DNA of 64,000 nucleotides from Pseudonocardia alaniniphila (GCF_022524485.1 NZ_JAKXMK010000002.1:124001-188000), one strand, 5' to 3'; numbered from the stretch's first letter, positions 50,068 through 60,015 are shown. Program-made: numbers and translations. Notes: generated by a model not told the origin, from the sequence alone.

Positions 50068-52848
50068 GTGTTGAGCGATCCTGACCCTGGTCGGGCGGGC
50101 ATCGCCGCCGGCCTGGTCGGACGTGACGAGGACCTCGAGCGGGTCTGCTCGTTCCTGAAGTCGGCGGCGGCCGGCGGTGCGGCCCTGCTCCTGGTCGGGG
50201 AACCGGGCGTGGGCAAGTCGGTGCTGGTGGACGTCGCGGTGGCAGAGGCGTCGGAGCAGGGAATGCTCGTACTGCGCGCAGGTGGCGCGGAGTTCGAGGC
50301 GGATGTCAGCTTCTCGGGCCTGAACCAGGTGCTGATCCCGTTGCTGGGTGAGTTCGGAAGGCTGCCCGAAGCGCACCGGGCGGCCCTGTCGGTGGCTCTG
50401 GGTATGGAGGAGGGGTGTACCCCGGACCGCTTGGTGGTGTCCAGCGCGACGCTCGGGTTGTTGCGCGCGGTGGCTGCACAGCGAGCGGTCCTGGTGGTGG
50501 TGGACGACGTCCACTGGATGGATCGGGCCAGTGCTGCCGTACTGGCTTTCGTCGCCCGCCGGCTGGCCGGTAGCCGCGTGGGTTTCCTGGCCGCCTCACG
50601 GCCGGGCATGGAGAGCTTCTTCGAGGGTGCCGGCCTGCCCGAGCACGAGCTACAGCCGCTGGACGACGACGCGGCACTGGCGCTGATGGGCTACCGGTTC
50701 CCGTCCCTCGGCACGAAGGTGCGTCGCCGCGTGCTGGCCGAGGCACGGGGCAACCCGCTCGCGCTGCTCGAGCTTCCTGCCGCGCTGACGGGACCGCAGC
50801 GTCCGGCCCTACGGGCGCTGCCCGCCGTGCTGCCGCTGAGCCGACGGTTGCAGGCCCTGTTCGTGTCGCGGATCTCGGAGCTTCCCGCGGCCTCCCGCCA
50901 GTTGCTGCTGCTCGGGGCGCTGGACAGCACGGCCGACCTGCGCGTGCTGAAGGCGGCCACCAGCGAGCCCGACGACGAGGACCCACTCGCGCCGGCGGAA
51001 CACGCACAGCTGCTGCACGTGGAGGAGAGCACCGGGCGGCTGACCTTCCGCCATCCGCTCACCCGCTCGGCCGTCGTGGAGCTCTCGACGGCCGACCAGC
51101 GCAGGCGGGCCCACATGACGCTGGCCGACATGTCACAGCGGCCCGAGCATCGGGCATGGCACCTCGGCGAGGCGACCATCGAGCCCGACGAGAGGGTGGC
51201 GGGCCTGCTCGAAGAGGCCGCCGACCGGATCCTCGGCCGAGGGGACCCTGCCGGTGCCGTCGCCGCGCTGAGCCGGGCGGCCCAGCTCAGCCCCCTACGT
51301 TCCGACCGCAGCAGGCGGCTGGCCGAGGCCGCCTACGTCGGCCTCGAGACCGGTGACATGGAGGTCGCATCCCAGCTGCTCGGGGACGCCCGGCGGGCCG
51401 ACCCGGCGCACGGCGGCGGGTCGCTCTACGCCGCCGCGACCGCCGCGTACCTGCTCAGCGTCGGGGACAACGACGTCGAGACCGCACATCGCCTGCTGGC
51501 GCGGGCGATCGAGACCCGCACCGATCCCGACGACGGCGCGCTGGTCGAGGCGGTGTGGACCCTGTTGCTGCTGTGCTGGTTCGGCGGCGAGGCCGAGATG
51601 TGGAGGCCCTTCCACACGGCGGTTGCCGAACTCGGGTCGCGGCTGCCCCCGGACCTGGCGCTGATGAGCGCGACCTTCCCCGATCCGGTCCGCACCGCAG
51701 GCCCGGTGCTCGACCAGCTGAACAGCGCGATCAACGGGCTGCGCAACGAGGTCGATCCGGTCCGGATCGCCCGCATCTGCCACGCCGCCGTCAACGTCGA
51801 CCGGCTCGCCGGCTGCCGCGACGCGCTGTGGCGGGTCGTGGGCCGGGCCCGCGAGGTCGGGCCGTTCCCGCTGGCCGTGGTCGCGTTGATCCACCTGTGT
51901 CTCGACGACTACATCAGCGGCCGGTGGGACCAGATCTCCGAGCTCGCCGACGAGGGTCTCGAGACGGGTGATGCGCAGGGCTATCGCCACTTCGCGTGGC
52001 CGTTCCACTACTTCCTGGCGCTCGTCGCCGCGGCCCGTGGCGACCAGGACACCTCACGGGCCCAGATCGACAAGGCGTTGCAGTGGGCCACGCCGCGAGG
52101 GGCGCGTGGTGTGCAGCACTACGTGCACCATGCGCAGGCCGTGGCCGCTCTCGCGCGGAGCGACTTCGAGGACGCCTACCGGCACGCCGTGGCGATCAGT
52201 CCCGCGGGGGAGTTCGCCTCGCACGTGCCCGCCGCCCTCTGGGCGATGATGGATCTGGTCGAGGCCGCGGTACGCACGGACCGGCGGGCCGAGGCGGCGG
52301 CGCACGTGAAGGCGATGGAACAGGCGAAGGTCGCGGACCTGTCCCCGCGCATGGCCCTGCTGGCGACGGGATCGGCGGCCATGGCCGCCGACGACGACAG
52401 CGCAGGCGAGTTGTTCGAGAAGGCTCTTGCTCTTCCCGGTGCGGACCGCTGGCCGTTCGAGGCGGCGAGGGTTCGTCTCGCCTATGGGGAGCAGCTGCGC
52501 CGGGCGCGCGCCACCAGCGAGGCGCGGGTGCAGCTCACCGGCGCGTTGGAGACGTTCGAGCGACTGGGTGCCCGGCCGTGGATGGATCGGGCGGGCCACG
52601 AGCTCCGCGCCGCCGGGCTCGGCACGGCCCATGCCTCGGGTGCCGGGCTGCTCACGCCTCAGGAGCGCGAGATCGCCGTGCTCGCTGCCGCAGGTCTTTC
52701 CAACAAGGAGATCGGGCAACAGCTGTTCCTGTCGCATCGCACGGTGGGTGCGCATCTGTACCGCGCATTCCCGAAGCTCGGAATCACGTCGCGCGCTGCA
52801 CTGCGGGACGCGCTCGCTACCCTGCCGACCGGTCCGAGTGAGAGTTGA
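50068..52848 (+). CDS. Large ATPase LuxR-family regulator (LAL type)
   Basis: A 926-residue STAND-type regulator. Walker A VGEPGVGKS is at 43-51, Walker B VVVDDVHWMD near 145-154, and the ARNPLALLELP segment marks the end of the NTPase. The middle 500 residues are TPR-like helices. The C-terminal LuxR HTH (LTPQEREIAVLAAAGLSNKEI, then HRTVGAHL) spans about 860-915. Such proteins hydrolyse ATP on ligand binding and activate transcription, often of sugar or secondary-metabolite genes. GTG 50068 lies only three bases after GGAGG; TTG 50071 has better spacing. Its target is not apparent. Confidence 0.92.
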   Translation: MLSDPDPGRAGIAAGLVGRDEDLERVCSFLKSAAAGGAALLLVGEPGVGKSVLVDVAVAEASEQGMLVLRAGGAEFEADVSFSGLNQVLIPLLGEFGRLPEAHRAALSVALGMEEGCTPDRLVVSSATLGLLRAVAAQRAVLVVVDDVHWMDRASAAVLAFVARRLAGSRVGFLAASRPGMESFFEGAGLPEHELQPLDDDAALALMGYRFPSLGTKVRRRVLAEARGNPLALLELPAALTGPQRPALRALPAVLPLSRRLQALFVSRISELPAASRQLLLLGALDSTADLRVLKAATSEPDDEDPLAPAEHAQLLHVEESTGRLTFRHPLTRSAVVELSTADQRRRAHMTLADMSQRPEHRAWHLGEATIEPDERVAGLLEEAADRILGRGDPAGAVAALSRAAQLSPLRSDRSRRLAEAAYVGLETGDMEVASQLLGDARRADPAHGGGSLYAAATAAYLLSVGDNDVETAHRLLARAIETRTDPDDGALVEAVWTLLLLCWFGGEAEMWRPFHTAVAELGSRLPPDLALMSATFPDPVRTAGPVLDQLNSAINGLRNEVDPVRIARICHAAVNVDRLAGCRDALWRVVGRAREVGPFPLAVVALIHLCLDDYISGRWDQISELADEGLETGDAQGYRHFAWPFHYFLALVAAARGDQDTSRAQIDKALQWATPRGARGVQHYVHHAQAVAALARSDFEDAYRHAVAISPAGEFASHVPAALWAMMDLVEAAVRTDRRAEAAAHVKAMEQAKVADLSPRMALLATGSAAMAADDDSAGELFEKALALPGADRWPFEAARVRLAYGEQLRRARATSEARVQLTGALETFERLGARPWMDRAGHELRAAGLGTAHASGAGLLTPQEREIAVLAAAGLSNKEIGQQLFLSHRTVGAHLYRAFPKLGITSRAALRDALATLPTGPSES

Positions 52849-52934
52849 AGCGCTGTAAAAACAATTCGTTCCCGGTGTCTGATATGAAGACATTCGATTT
52901 CTTGGTCACCTGTGGATCGGGCTAGGCTGAGCCC

Positions 52935-53768
52935 ATGTCGGGGGGATACGCAACTGCGGCCGTGCTGGAGAAAGTCGAAGCCGCATTCATGTACCAGCTC
53001 GAGTCCGGTACGCCCGCGCCCGCCGTGACCGACATGGGAATGGCCTCGGAGTGGATCGGCGGCGGTGCCGTTCTCGCGGTGCGCCGGGACGTCACGGAGT
53101 ACTGGAACAAGGCGGTAGGTTTCGGCTTCGACGAACCGGTCACCGACGAGCTGATCGGCCGGGTGTGTGAGTTCTACCGGAAGCATGACGCTCCGATGGC
53201 CGTCCTGCAGATCGCGCCGGCCGCGCTGCCCGACGACTGGGACGACATCCGCGCTCACTACGGCCTCGAGCCTGGTGGGGCCGTGGTGAAGTCGACGCAC
53301 GACCTCCTGTTCATCGACGCGCAGAAGACGGACCTGGGGGTCGGGGAGGTCGACGTCCACGGCGCACGACAGTGGGCGTCCACGCTCCTGCGCGCTTTCG
53401 GCATGCCCGAGGAGGGCCTGGCGGAGATGATCGCCGCCGCTGTCGGGAGCCCGGGCTTCCGGTGCTACGCGGCCTGGGACGGTGACGAGATCGTCGCCGT
53501 CGGCGGCGCGTTCGTCCACGGCGACGTCACCGAGCTGTGGGGAGGCGCCACGCTGCCCTCCCACCAGCGGCGCGGCGCGCAGTCCTCCTTGCTGGCCATC
53601 CGCCTCCTCGACGCGAAGGCCGCCGGGTGCCGGATGGCGGTGGTGGAGACGGCGGCCGAGGGTCCCGGCGAGCGCAACCAGTCGTTCCACAACGTCCTGC
53701 GGCTGGGCTTCTCGCCGCAGTACGAGCGGCGGAACTGGGTGTGGCGCCCGGCCCGTCAAGCGCGCTGA
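52935..53768 (+). CDS. GNAT-family N-acetyltransferase
   Basis: About 277 residues. The C-terminal half is a GNAT domain with the acetyl-CoA motif LPSHQRRGAQSSLLAIRLLD (about 211-230) and the final strand LGFSPQYERRNWVW. The N-terminal half resembles a degenerate GNAT unit (VLAVRRDVTEYWNKAVGFGF). The acceptor is unknown. It stands alone, 38 bp before the HxlR operon on the same strand. Confidence 0.87.
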   Translation: MSGGYATAAVLEKVEAAFMYQLESGTPAPAVTDMGMASEWIGGGAVLAVRRDVTEYWNKAVGFGFDEPVTDELIGRVCEFYRKHDAPMAVLQIAPAALPDDWDDIRAHYGLEPGGAVVKSTHDLLFIDAQKTDLGVGEVDVHGARQWASTLLRAFGMPEEGLAEMIAAAVGSPGFRCYAAWDGDEIVAVGGAFVHGDVTELWGGATLPSHQRRGAQSSLLAIRLLDAKAAGCRMAVVETAAEGPGERNQSFHNVLRLGFSPQYERRNWVWRPARQAR

Positions 53769-53805
53769 GCTGCTGGGTCTCTTCTGGGGACCGTATGATT
53801 CGCCC

Positions 53806-54324
53806 ATGAGGCGCACATCATTCGCACAGTGGCCGTGCTCGGTCGCGCGCACCATGGACCTGCTGGGCGACTGGTGGACCCCTCTGGTGCTGCGTGACGC
53901 GTTCTACGGCATCCGGCGGTTCGACGAGTTCCAGCAGGGGCTCGGGATCGCCCGCAACACGCTGGCCGATCGCCTGCGCCGGCTGGTGGACGAGGGGTTG
54001 CTGGAGAAGCAGCCGTACCAGACCGACCCCGTGCGCTACGACTACGTGCTCACCGAGAAGGGCCGCGACTTCTGGGGAGTGCTCGTCGCGATGGCGCGCT
54101 GGGGCGACCGCTGGCTCGCCGGGGAGGGCGGACCGCCGGTCACGCTCCACCACGATCGCTGCGACCACGACGCACACGCGGAGGTGGTCTGCTCGCACTG
54201 TGGAGAGCGGCTGACCGCGGAGGACACGACCATGCGGATGGGGCCGGGCTACCCCCCGAAGCTTGCCCGCCACCCGGAGGCGCTGAAGCGGTTCGGCGAC
54301 GGTTTGACAGGTGAGTCCATCTAG
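53806..54324 (+). CDS. HxlR-family regulator with a zinc-ribbon tail
   Basis: About 172 residues. CSVARTMDLLGDWWTPLVLRDAF with the HxlR cysteine, GIARNTLADRLRRLVDEGLL as recognition helix, and KQPYQTDPVRYDYVLTEKGR as wing. A tail with HDRCDHDAHAEVVCSHCGE may bind zinc or sense thiols, since HxlR proteins often respond to electrophiles. It is the first gene of an operon with SRPBCC, LLM and molybdopterin oxidoreductase genes. Confidence 0.9.
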   Translation: MRRTSFAQWPCSVARTMDLLGDWWTPLVLRDAFYGIRRFDEFQQGLGIARNTLADRLRRLVDEGLLEKQPYQTDPVRYDYVLTEKGRDFWGVLVAMARWGDRWLAGEGGPPVTLHHDRCDHDAHAEVVCSHCGERLTAEDTTMRMGPGYPPKLARHPEALKRFGDGLTGESI

Positions 54325-54372
54325 GCAACTCTACTGGTGAGGCGCTCAAGCAACCCGAGGAGTGCGCACGCC

Positions 54373-54879
54373 ATGGAGTGGACCGGTGCCCGTTATGCGG
54401 ACAGGCCGACGGTCGAGGCGAGGACCTGGATCGACGCTGCGCCGGAACGGGTGTGGTCGATCGTCGCCGACGTCGAGCTGATGCCGACGATGAGCAACGA
54501 GCTGGAGTCGGTACAGTGGTGCGACGGCGCCACCGGGCCTGCCGTGGGCCACCGGTTCGTCGGCCGCAGCAGGCACGACGCTCTGGGGGAGTGGGCCACC
54601 ACGTCGCACGTCATCGAGTGCGAGGAGCCGCGGGTGCTCGCGTGGGCGGTGCAGGACCCGGAGAACCCCACGGCGCTCTGGCGGTTCACCCTCGAGCCCG
54701 CCGAGGGCGGCACCCGGCTGTGCGAGTGGATGCAGATGGGACCCGCCCGCTCGGGGCTGAGCCACGCGATCGATCGGATGCCCGACAAGGAGCAGAAGAT
54801 CGTGTTCGTCCGGATGCGTGAGTTCGAGAACTCGATCATCCACACGCTCGCTGCCATCAAGAAGCGGGCCGAAGGCTGA
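54373..54879 (+). CDS. SRPBCC-family polyketide-cyclase/START-like protein
   Basis: About 168 residues. ARTWIDAAPERVWSIVADVELMPTMSNELESVQW is the classic N-terminal strand and helix, followed by GHRFVGRSRHDALGEWATTS and a long C-terminal helix (VFVRMREFENSIIHTLAAIKKRA). It forms a hydrophobic pocket for a small molecule. It ends five bases before the LLM oxidoreductase, so the two are likely co-translated. Ligand unknown. Confidence 0.88.
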   Translation: MEWTGARYADRPTVEARTWIDAAPERVWSIVADVELMPTMSNELESVQWCDGATGPAVGHRFVGRSRHDALGEWATTSHVIECEEPRVLAWAVQDPENPTALWRFTLEPAEGGTRLCEWMQMGPARSGLSHAIDRMPDKEQKIVFVRMREFENSIIHTLAAIKKRAEG

Positions 54880-54884
54880 TCCGG

Positions 54885-55946
54885 ATGCGCACCGCCACCA
54901 CGATCGAAGCATCAGAGGCGGACGGCTGGCCGGAGACGGTCGAGTTCGTCATGGAGGCAGAGCGTCTCGGTCTCGATGTCTGCTGGGTGGCCGAGGCGTG
55001 GGGTGCGGACGCGCCGTCGGTGCTCGGCTACCTCGCGGCGCGCACCGAGCGCATGCTGCTGGGTTCGGGTGTGATCCAGCTCGGCACCCGCACACCCGTC
55101 GCGATCGCGCAGGCGGCGCTCACGCTGGCCCAGATGTCACAGGGACGGTTCCTGCTCGGCCTCGGCCCCTCGGGCCCGCAGGTGATCGAGGGCCTGCACG
55201 GGGTGCCCTTCGCCGCTGCCCGCACCCGGGCGCGGGAGACCGTGGAGATCATCCGCCAGGCGTTCGCCGGGGAGAAGATCTCCTTCTCGGGCACCCGGTT
55301 CCAGATCCCGCTGCCGGGCGGGGAGGGCAAGCCGATGCGGCTCTCGATCGCCCCCAACCCGGACATCCCCATCTACCTGGCCGCGATGTCGCCCCGGCTG
55401 CTGGAGCTGACCGGCGAGATCGCCGACGGGTGGCTCGGCACGAGCTTCGTTCCCGAAGGCTCGGCCGCCTACTTCACCCACCTCGACGACGGCCTTGCCT
55501 CCTCGGGGCGGACCCGCGCCGACATCGACGTCTGTGAGGGCGCCGAGGTCGCCTTCGCCGAGGACGAGGACGAGCTGCGCGAGATGGTGGTCCCCCGGAA
55601 GAAGAAGCTGGCGTTCAGCCTCGGAGGCACGGGCTCGGCCGCCACGAACTTCTACAACGACGCCTACAGCCGGCAGGGCTGGGCCGACGCGGCCGCTGCG
55701 ATCCACGAACGCTGGCAGGCCGGGGACCGGGACGGGGCAGCCGAGCTCGTGACCGACGAGATGGTGCTGGGCACCACGTTGATCGGCACCGAGGAGATGG
55801 TCGCCGCGCGCCTGCGGGTCTGGCGCGACGCGGGCGTCGACACCGTCCGGCTCTACCCGGCAGGCGACACCCTCGACGCCCGGCTCACCACCCTCGGCCG
55901 TGCGATTGACATGGTCCGGGCCCTCGACGCCCCCGACTCCGCCTGA
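54885..55946 (+). CDS. LLM-class F420-dependent oxidoreductase
   Basis: A 353-residue (beta/alpha)8 protein: VEFVMEAERLGLDVCWVAEAWGADAPSVLGYLAART, GSGVIQLGTRTPVAIAQAALTLAQMSQGRFLLGLGPSG, then PIYLAAMSPRLLELTGEIADGWLGT. These are the signatures of F420-using reductases. It should take hydride from F420H2 or give it up to F420. The gene is in a tight operon between an SRPBCC protein and a molybdopterin oxidoreductase, with 5 and 18 bp gaps. Confidence 0.92.
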   Translation: MRTATTIEASEADGWPETVEFVMEAERLGLDVCWVAEAWGADAPSVLGYLAARTERMLLGSGVIQLGTRTPVAIAQAALTLAQMSQGRFLLGLGPSGPQVIEGLHGVPFAAARTRARETVEIIRQAFAGEKISFSGTRFQIPLPGGEGKPMRLSIAPNPDIPIYLAAMSPRLLELTGEIADGWLGTSFVPEGSAAYFTHLDDGLASSGRTRADIDVCEGAEVAFAEDEDELREMVVPRKKKLAFSLGGTGSAATNFYNDAYSRQGWADAAAAIHERWQAGDRDGAAELVTDEMVLGTTLIGTEEMVAARLRVWRDAGVDTVRLYPAGDTLDARLTTLGRAIDMVRALDAPDSA

Positions 55947-55964
55947 GCGACAACAGGAGAAGAC

Positions 55965-58295
55965 ATGCCTGCCGACTGGCACAAGACCGCGTGCAGCCTC
56001 TGCTACCTCAACTGCGGGCTGGAGGTGCAGATCGAGGACCGGTCGATCACGCGCGTGCGAGGGGACAAGCAGCACCCGCGCTCGCAGGGGTACCTGTGTC
56101 AGAAGGCGCAGCGGCTGACGTTCCTCGGGGACCACGACGACCGGTTGACCACCCCGCTGCGGCGCCGGCCCGACGGCACCCACGAGCCGATCGACTGGGA
56201 CACCGCGTTGAGCGAGATCGCCGGCCGCCTCACCGCGCTGCGTGACGCCGACCGCGCCGCGGGACGCCCGGGATCGCTGGCCTATGTCGGCGGTGGTGGG
56301 CAGGGCAACCACTCCGGTGGCGGCTACGGAAAGGCGCTGCTGAGCTGGATGGGCGGCACCCGGTACTTCAACGCGCTGTCGCAGGAGAAGACCGGGGACT
56401 TCTGGGTCAACGGCAGGATGTTCGGGGACCAGACCTGCCACACCGCCGAGGGCGTCGAGGAGTGCGACCTGCTCGTCGTCCTTGGCTGCAACCCCTGGCT
56501 CGCCCACGGCTTCAGCAACGCCCGCAGCGCGCTCAACACGATCAAGAACGACCCGGCGCGGAAGATGATCGTGGTCGATCCGCGCCGCACCGAGACGGCT
56601 CAGGCGGCGGAGCTGCACCTCGCGCTGCGGCCGGGCACCGACGCCTACCTCCTCGCCGCGATGATCGCGATGATCATCGAGCGGAACGGGCAGGACGCCG
56701 AGTTCCTCGCTGCCCGCACCGAGGGCTTCGCCGAGGTCGCCGAGGTGCTCGCACGGGTGCCCGTGGACGCGTGGATCGCCCATGCGGAGGTGGAGCGCGC
56801 CGACGTCGAGCGCGCGGTCGACATGATCCTCGACGCGCGGGCGATGACAGTGCGGGTCGAGCTCGGCATCCAGCAGGGACGCCACTCCACGCTCAACAGC
56901 TACCTCGAGAAGCTGCTCTACCTGGTCACCGGCAACTTCGGCCGCGCCGGCACAAACAACCTGCACACCTGGCTGCTCCCGCTGTGGGGCAACTCCCGCG
57001 GCCAGCGCTCGGAGATCACGGGCTTCGAGTACATCGGAGGACTCCTGCCGACGAACACGATGGCCGAGGAGGTCCTCACCGACCACCCGCACCGGATCCG
57101 GGCGCTGTGGGTGGAGTCGTCGAACCCGGCCAACACCTACGCCGACACCGCGCGCGTCGAGGAGGCCATCCGCGCGTGCGAGCTGTCGGTGGTGGTCGAC
57201 GTCGCCTACACCGAGACCGCGGCGCTGGCCGACTACGTGCTGCCGGCAGCGGCCCAGCACGAGAAGTGGGAGTTCACGCTCTTCGACTTCGAGTGGCCCA
57301 CCAACTACTTCCAGGTCCGCCGCCCGCTGTTCGAGCCGCTCGCCGGCACCCTCGTCGAGGCGGAGATCTACGCCCGGCTGTTCGAGATGCTGGGTGTGCT
57401 GCCCGACGCCGCCACGCTCGCCGAGCTCACCGAGACCGCCCGCAGCGACCGGACGAACCTGCTGCGGCGCGCGGGCGAGGTGATGTCGGACCACCCAGGT
57501 CTGGCGGAGATCGTGCCCGTTCTGCTCTATAGCACGCTCGGCGCGACGCTGCCCGACGGCGCCGCGTCCATCGCGCCCCTCTGGGCGGGATGCCAGCGGC
57601 TGGCGGGGCGGATGACCACCCCGCTGCAGCGGGCGCTCGGCTCCGACTCGACCGGGCCCGAGCTCGGGAACGAGCTGTTCGACCGCATCCTCGCCTCACC
57701 CAGCGGCACCCCGTTCAGCCGCCACACCCATGACGAGGTCTGGGAGCTGGTGAAGCGCGAGCGGGTGCAGCTTGCGGTGCCGGAGCTGCTCGAGTGGCTC
57801 GACCGCCTCGATCCCGACGCCGAGCGCCCCGACCCGCAGTACCCGTTCTCGCTGGTCAGCGGCCAGCGCCGGTCGCACAACGCCAACCAGATCCTGCGGC
57901 CGCCCGCGTGGCGCAAGACGGATCTCGACGGCGCGCTGCGAGCGCGTTCTGCCGACCTGGCGTCGATCGGTGCCGACAACGGCGACTGGGTGGCGGTCGC
58001 CACCCGGACCGGGCGGATCGTGGTGCGCGCCGAGGTCGACGAGAGCATGCGCGCGATGCAGCTGGCGCTGCCGCACGGCTTCGGCATGTCCGTGCCCGAC
58101 GGCCAGGGCGGCCGGGTGGTCAACGGGCCGCGGATCAACCTGATCACCGACGCCGCCGATCGCGATCCCATCGCGGGCACGCCGCACCACAAGGACGTCC
58201 CGGTGCTGCTGGAGCCTGCCACCGCCGCGGAGCGGGAGCTGGCGGAGCGGGACAGCCTGCGCGTGCGTGAGGTCGTCGCCGCGACCAAGGGCTGA
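55965..58295 (+). CDS. Molybdopterin-bis-MGD oxidoreductase (DMSO-reductase superfamily)
   Basis: A 776-residue enzyme. A [4Fe-4S] cluster is bound by Cys10, Cys13, Cys17 and Cys45. The QTCHT segment (Cys near 158) lies where a molybdenum or tungsten thiolate is expected, and LVVLGCNPWLAHG resembles the acetylene-hydratase/anaerobic-dehydrogenase branch. The molybdopterin C-terminal domain shows SGQRRSHNANQILRPPAW, DWVAVATRTGRIVVRAEV and LPHGFGM. No twin-arginine signal, so cytosolic. It could oxidise or hydrate the product of the LLM enzyme. Substrate unknown. Confidence 0.9.
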   Translation: MPADWHKTACSLCYLNCGLEVQIEDRSITRVRGDKQHPRSQGYLCQKAQRLTFLGDHDDRLTTPLRRRPDGTHEPIDWDTALSEIAGRLTALRDADRAAGRPGSLAYVGGGGQGNHSGGGYGKALLSWMGGTRYFNALSQEKTGDFWVNGRMFGDQTCHTAEGVEECDLLVVLGCNPWLAHGFSNARSALNTIKNDPARKMIVVDPRRTETAQAAELHLALRPGTDAYLLAAMIAMIIERNGQDAEFLAARTEGFAEVAEVLARVPVDAWIAHAEVERADVERAVDMILDARAMTVRVELGIQQGRHSTLNSYLEKLLYLVTGNFGRAGTNNLHTWLLPLWGNSRGQRSEITGFEYIGGLLPTNTMAEEVLTDHPHRIRALWVESSNPANTYADTARVEEAIRACELSVVVDVAYTETAALADYVLPAAAQHEKWEFTLFDFEWPTNYFQVRRPLFEPLAGTLVEAEIYARLFEMLGVLPDAATLAELTETARSDRTNLLRRAGEVMSDHPGLAEIVPVLLYSTLGATLPDGAASIAPLWAGCQRLAGRMTTPLQRALGSDSTGPELGNELFDRILASPSGTPFSRHTHDEVWELVKRERVQLAVPELLEWLDRLDPDAERPDPQYPFSLVSGQRRSHNANQILRPPAWRKTDLDGALRARSADLASIGADNGDWVAVATRTGRIVVRAEVDESMRAMQLALPHGFGMSVPDGQGGRVVNGPRINLITDAADRDPIAGTPHHKDVPVLLEPATAAERELAERDSLRVREVVAATKG

Positions 58296-58313
58296 GCGCG
58301 CCTTCCGGGTGCC

Positions 58314-59525
58314 TCAGGCACGCCTGGCGGCGAACGGCCCTCCGGCGGCGAAGGCCACGGCGGCGAAGCGCTCGCCGATGCGGCGGTGGGTGGCAGCGTC
58401 CGGGTGGAGCTGGTCGGGCAGCGGGAGCTCGGCGAAGTCGGCCTCGCCGTAGAGGTCGCGGCCGTCGAGGTAGTGCAGGTTCGCGTCGTCGGCCGCCCGC
58501 TGCTTCACGATGCGGGCCAGCTCGTCCCGGATGACGGTCAGCGTCAGCTTCCCGCCTGCCCGTTCCGCCGGGTCACCCATGGCGCGGAACTGCAGTCTCC
58601 CTTCCACGAGGTTGCTGAAGTCCGGGGCGCTGGGGCCGGGGGTGTCCTCGTGGATGGGGCACAGGATGGGCGAGACGACCAGCAGTGGAGTGGCGGGATG
58701 TCCGTCGCGGATGGTGTCGAGGAAACCGTGCACCGCCGCAGTGAAGGCACGCAGGCGCATCACGTCGGTGTTGACCAGGTTGATGCCGATCTTGACGCTG
58801 ATCAGGTCCGCCGGGGTGTCCCGCAGAGCTCGGGCGGTGAACGCGTCGAGCAGGGCGCTTCCGCCCAGACCGAGGTTGATCAGCTCCACGCCGCCGAGAG
58901 ACGCAGCCAGCGCCGGCCACGTCGTGGTGGGGCTCGCCGCGTCGGAGCCGTGGCTGATCGAGCTGCCGTGGTGCAGCCACACGCTGCGGCCCGCCTCCGG
59001 CACGGGCTCGACGGGGGCGTCGGTGCGCAATGCGACCAGCTGCGTGATCTCGTTGTAGGGCAGCCAGATCTCGACGTCCTTCAGCCCGTCGGGCAGACCG
59101 GGGAATCGGACGGTGCCGACCGGGCCGGGCCTGGTCTCCGCCGATCCGGTGGCCATGTCCACCATCAGGACGTTGCCGCCGGTCACGCCGGCCCGCCCGG
59201 TCAGGCGGCCGTCGACGAGCAGGTCGTACACGCCATCCGGTCGGGGCGGGGCGCCTTCGTAGGCCACCTTGGTGCGGAGTGCGTCCAACTCGATGGCCGT
59301 GGCCCGGGTGCGGAACACCACCCGCACGCCGGAGGGCTGGGCTTCGGCCATGGTCAGTTGCCCGTCGGCGCATTGTGCGCGAGCCCTGGCGGGCAGCCGG
59401 TGCGGCAGCACCCCGCGTTCGGTGCGCTCCACGTCGAGAGCGCCGCGCAGGAGGTCGGCGGTGACGGGCGTCGTGGTCCAGTCCGTCGACCCGGACGGGG
59501 TCGAGGAGTCGTGCGGGGAGCTCAT
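58314..59525 (-). CDS. SGNH/GDSL-family hydrolase
   Basis: A 403-residue protein. An N-terminal beta domain (GVRVVFRTRATAIELDALRTKVAYEG) precedes an SGNH hydrolase. Block I is WLHHGSSISHGSDA with the nucleophile Ser, block II is NLGLGGSALLDAF, block III is KIGINLVN, and block V is LPLPDQLHPDAATHRRIG with Asp and His. It hydrolyses an ester, thioester or carbohydrate acetyl group. No signal peptide is clear. It converges on the molybdenum enzyme gene. Confidence 0.88.
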   Translation of the reverse strand: MSSPHDSSTPSGSTDWTTTPVTADLLRGALDVERTERGVLPHRLPARARAQCADGQLTMAEAQPSGVRVVFRTRATAIELDALRTKVAYEGAPPRPDGVYDLLVDGRLTGRAGVTGGNVLMVDMATGSAETRPGPVGTVRFPGLPDGLKDVEIWLPYNEITQLVALRTDAPVEPVPEAGRSVWLHHGSSISHGSDAASPTTTWPALAASLGGVELINLGLGGSALLDAFTARALRDTPADLISVKIGINLVNTDVMRLRAFTAAVHGFLDTIRDGHPATPLLVVSPILCPIHEDTPGPSAPDFSNLVEGRLQFRAMGDPAERAGGKLTLTVIRDELARIVKQRAADDANLHYLDGRDLYGEADFAELPLPDQLHPDAATHRRIGERFAAVAFAAGGPFAARRA

Positions 59526-59577
59526 GCACTCAGCCTGTCAGGCAATCCGTGATCCGCACCTGAATTCGGGGAGGGAC

Positions 59578-60015
59578 TCAGAGATCCGCGAGGGCGGTGG
59601 TCACGTCGGGATGCAGCGGCAGGATCTGTTGCAGGTTCATCGTCTCCCACGGGCGGATCACCGCCTGGTTGTCGGGCGGCGCCACGAGGCGCAGCGCGGG
59701 CCGGGGAGTCTGGTTCGGGGCGGGATAGGGGCCGGGGCCCCGGCTCGCGGTCGTGCGGGTGGCGAGCTCGGCGAGCGTGCCCAGCCCGGAGGAGCCGAGG
59801 AAGCTCACTGCTGTGAGATCGATCACCAGCGCGGTGAGGTCAGGCCATGCCAGCGTCTCGTCGACCACGGACATGAGCTTGCGCGCGGTCTGCAGGTCCA
59901 GCTCGCCCCTCACCGTCACCACGGCCGCGGATCCGATGCGGGTCACGTCCAGTGTCAGCAGGTCAGCGGGCGCGGACGACGCGTGGTCGGGAGCAGCGTT
60001 GTCGCGGTCGGTCAC
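59578..60015 (-). CDS. STAS-domain anti-anti-sigma-factor-like protein
   Basis: About 145 residues. The STAS fold reads AVVTVRGELDLQTARKLMSVVDETLAWPDLTALVIDLTAVSFLGSSGLGTLAEL. Ser in FLGSSGLG is the usual site for a serine kinase. It should bind an anti-sigma factor when unphosphorylated. A proline-rich tail and 40 extra residues follow. GTG 60015 is used; the frame stays open to 60078. No kinase gene is nearby. Confidence 0.87.
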   Translation of the reverse strand: MTDRDNAAPDHASSAPADLLTLDVTRIGSAAVVTVRGELDLQTARKLMSVVDETLAWPDLTALVIDLTAVSFLGSSGLGTLAELATRTTASRGPGPYPAPNQTPRPALRLVAPPDNQAVIRPWETMNLQQILPLHPDVTTALADL

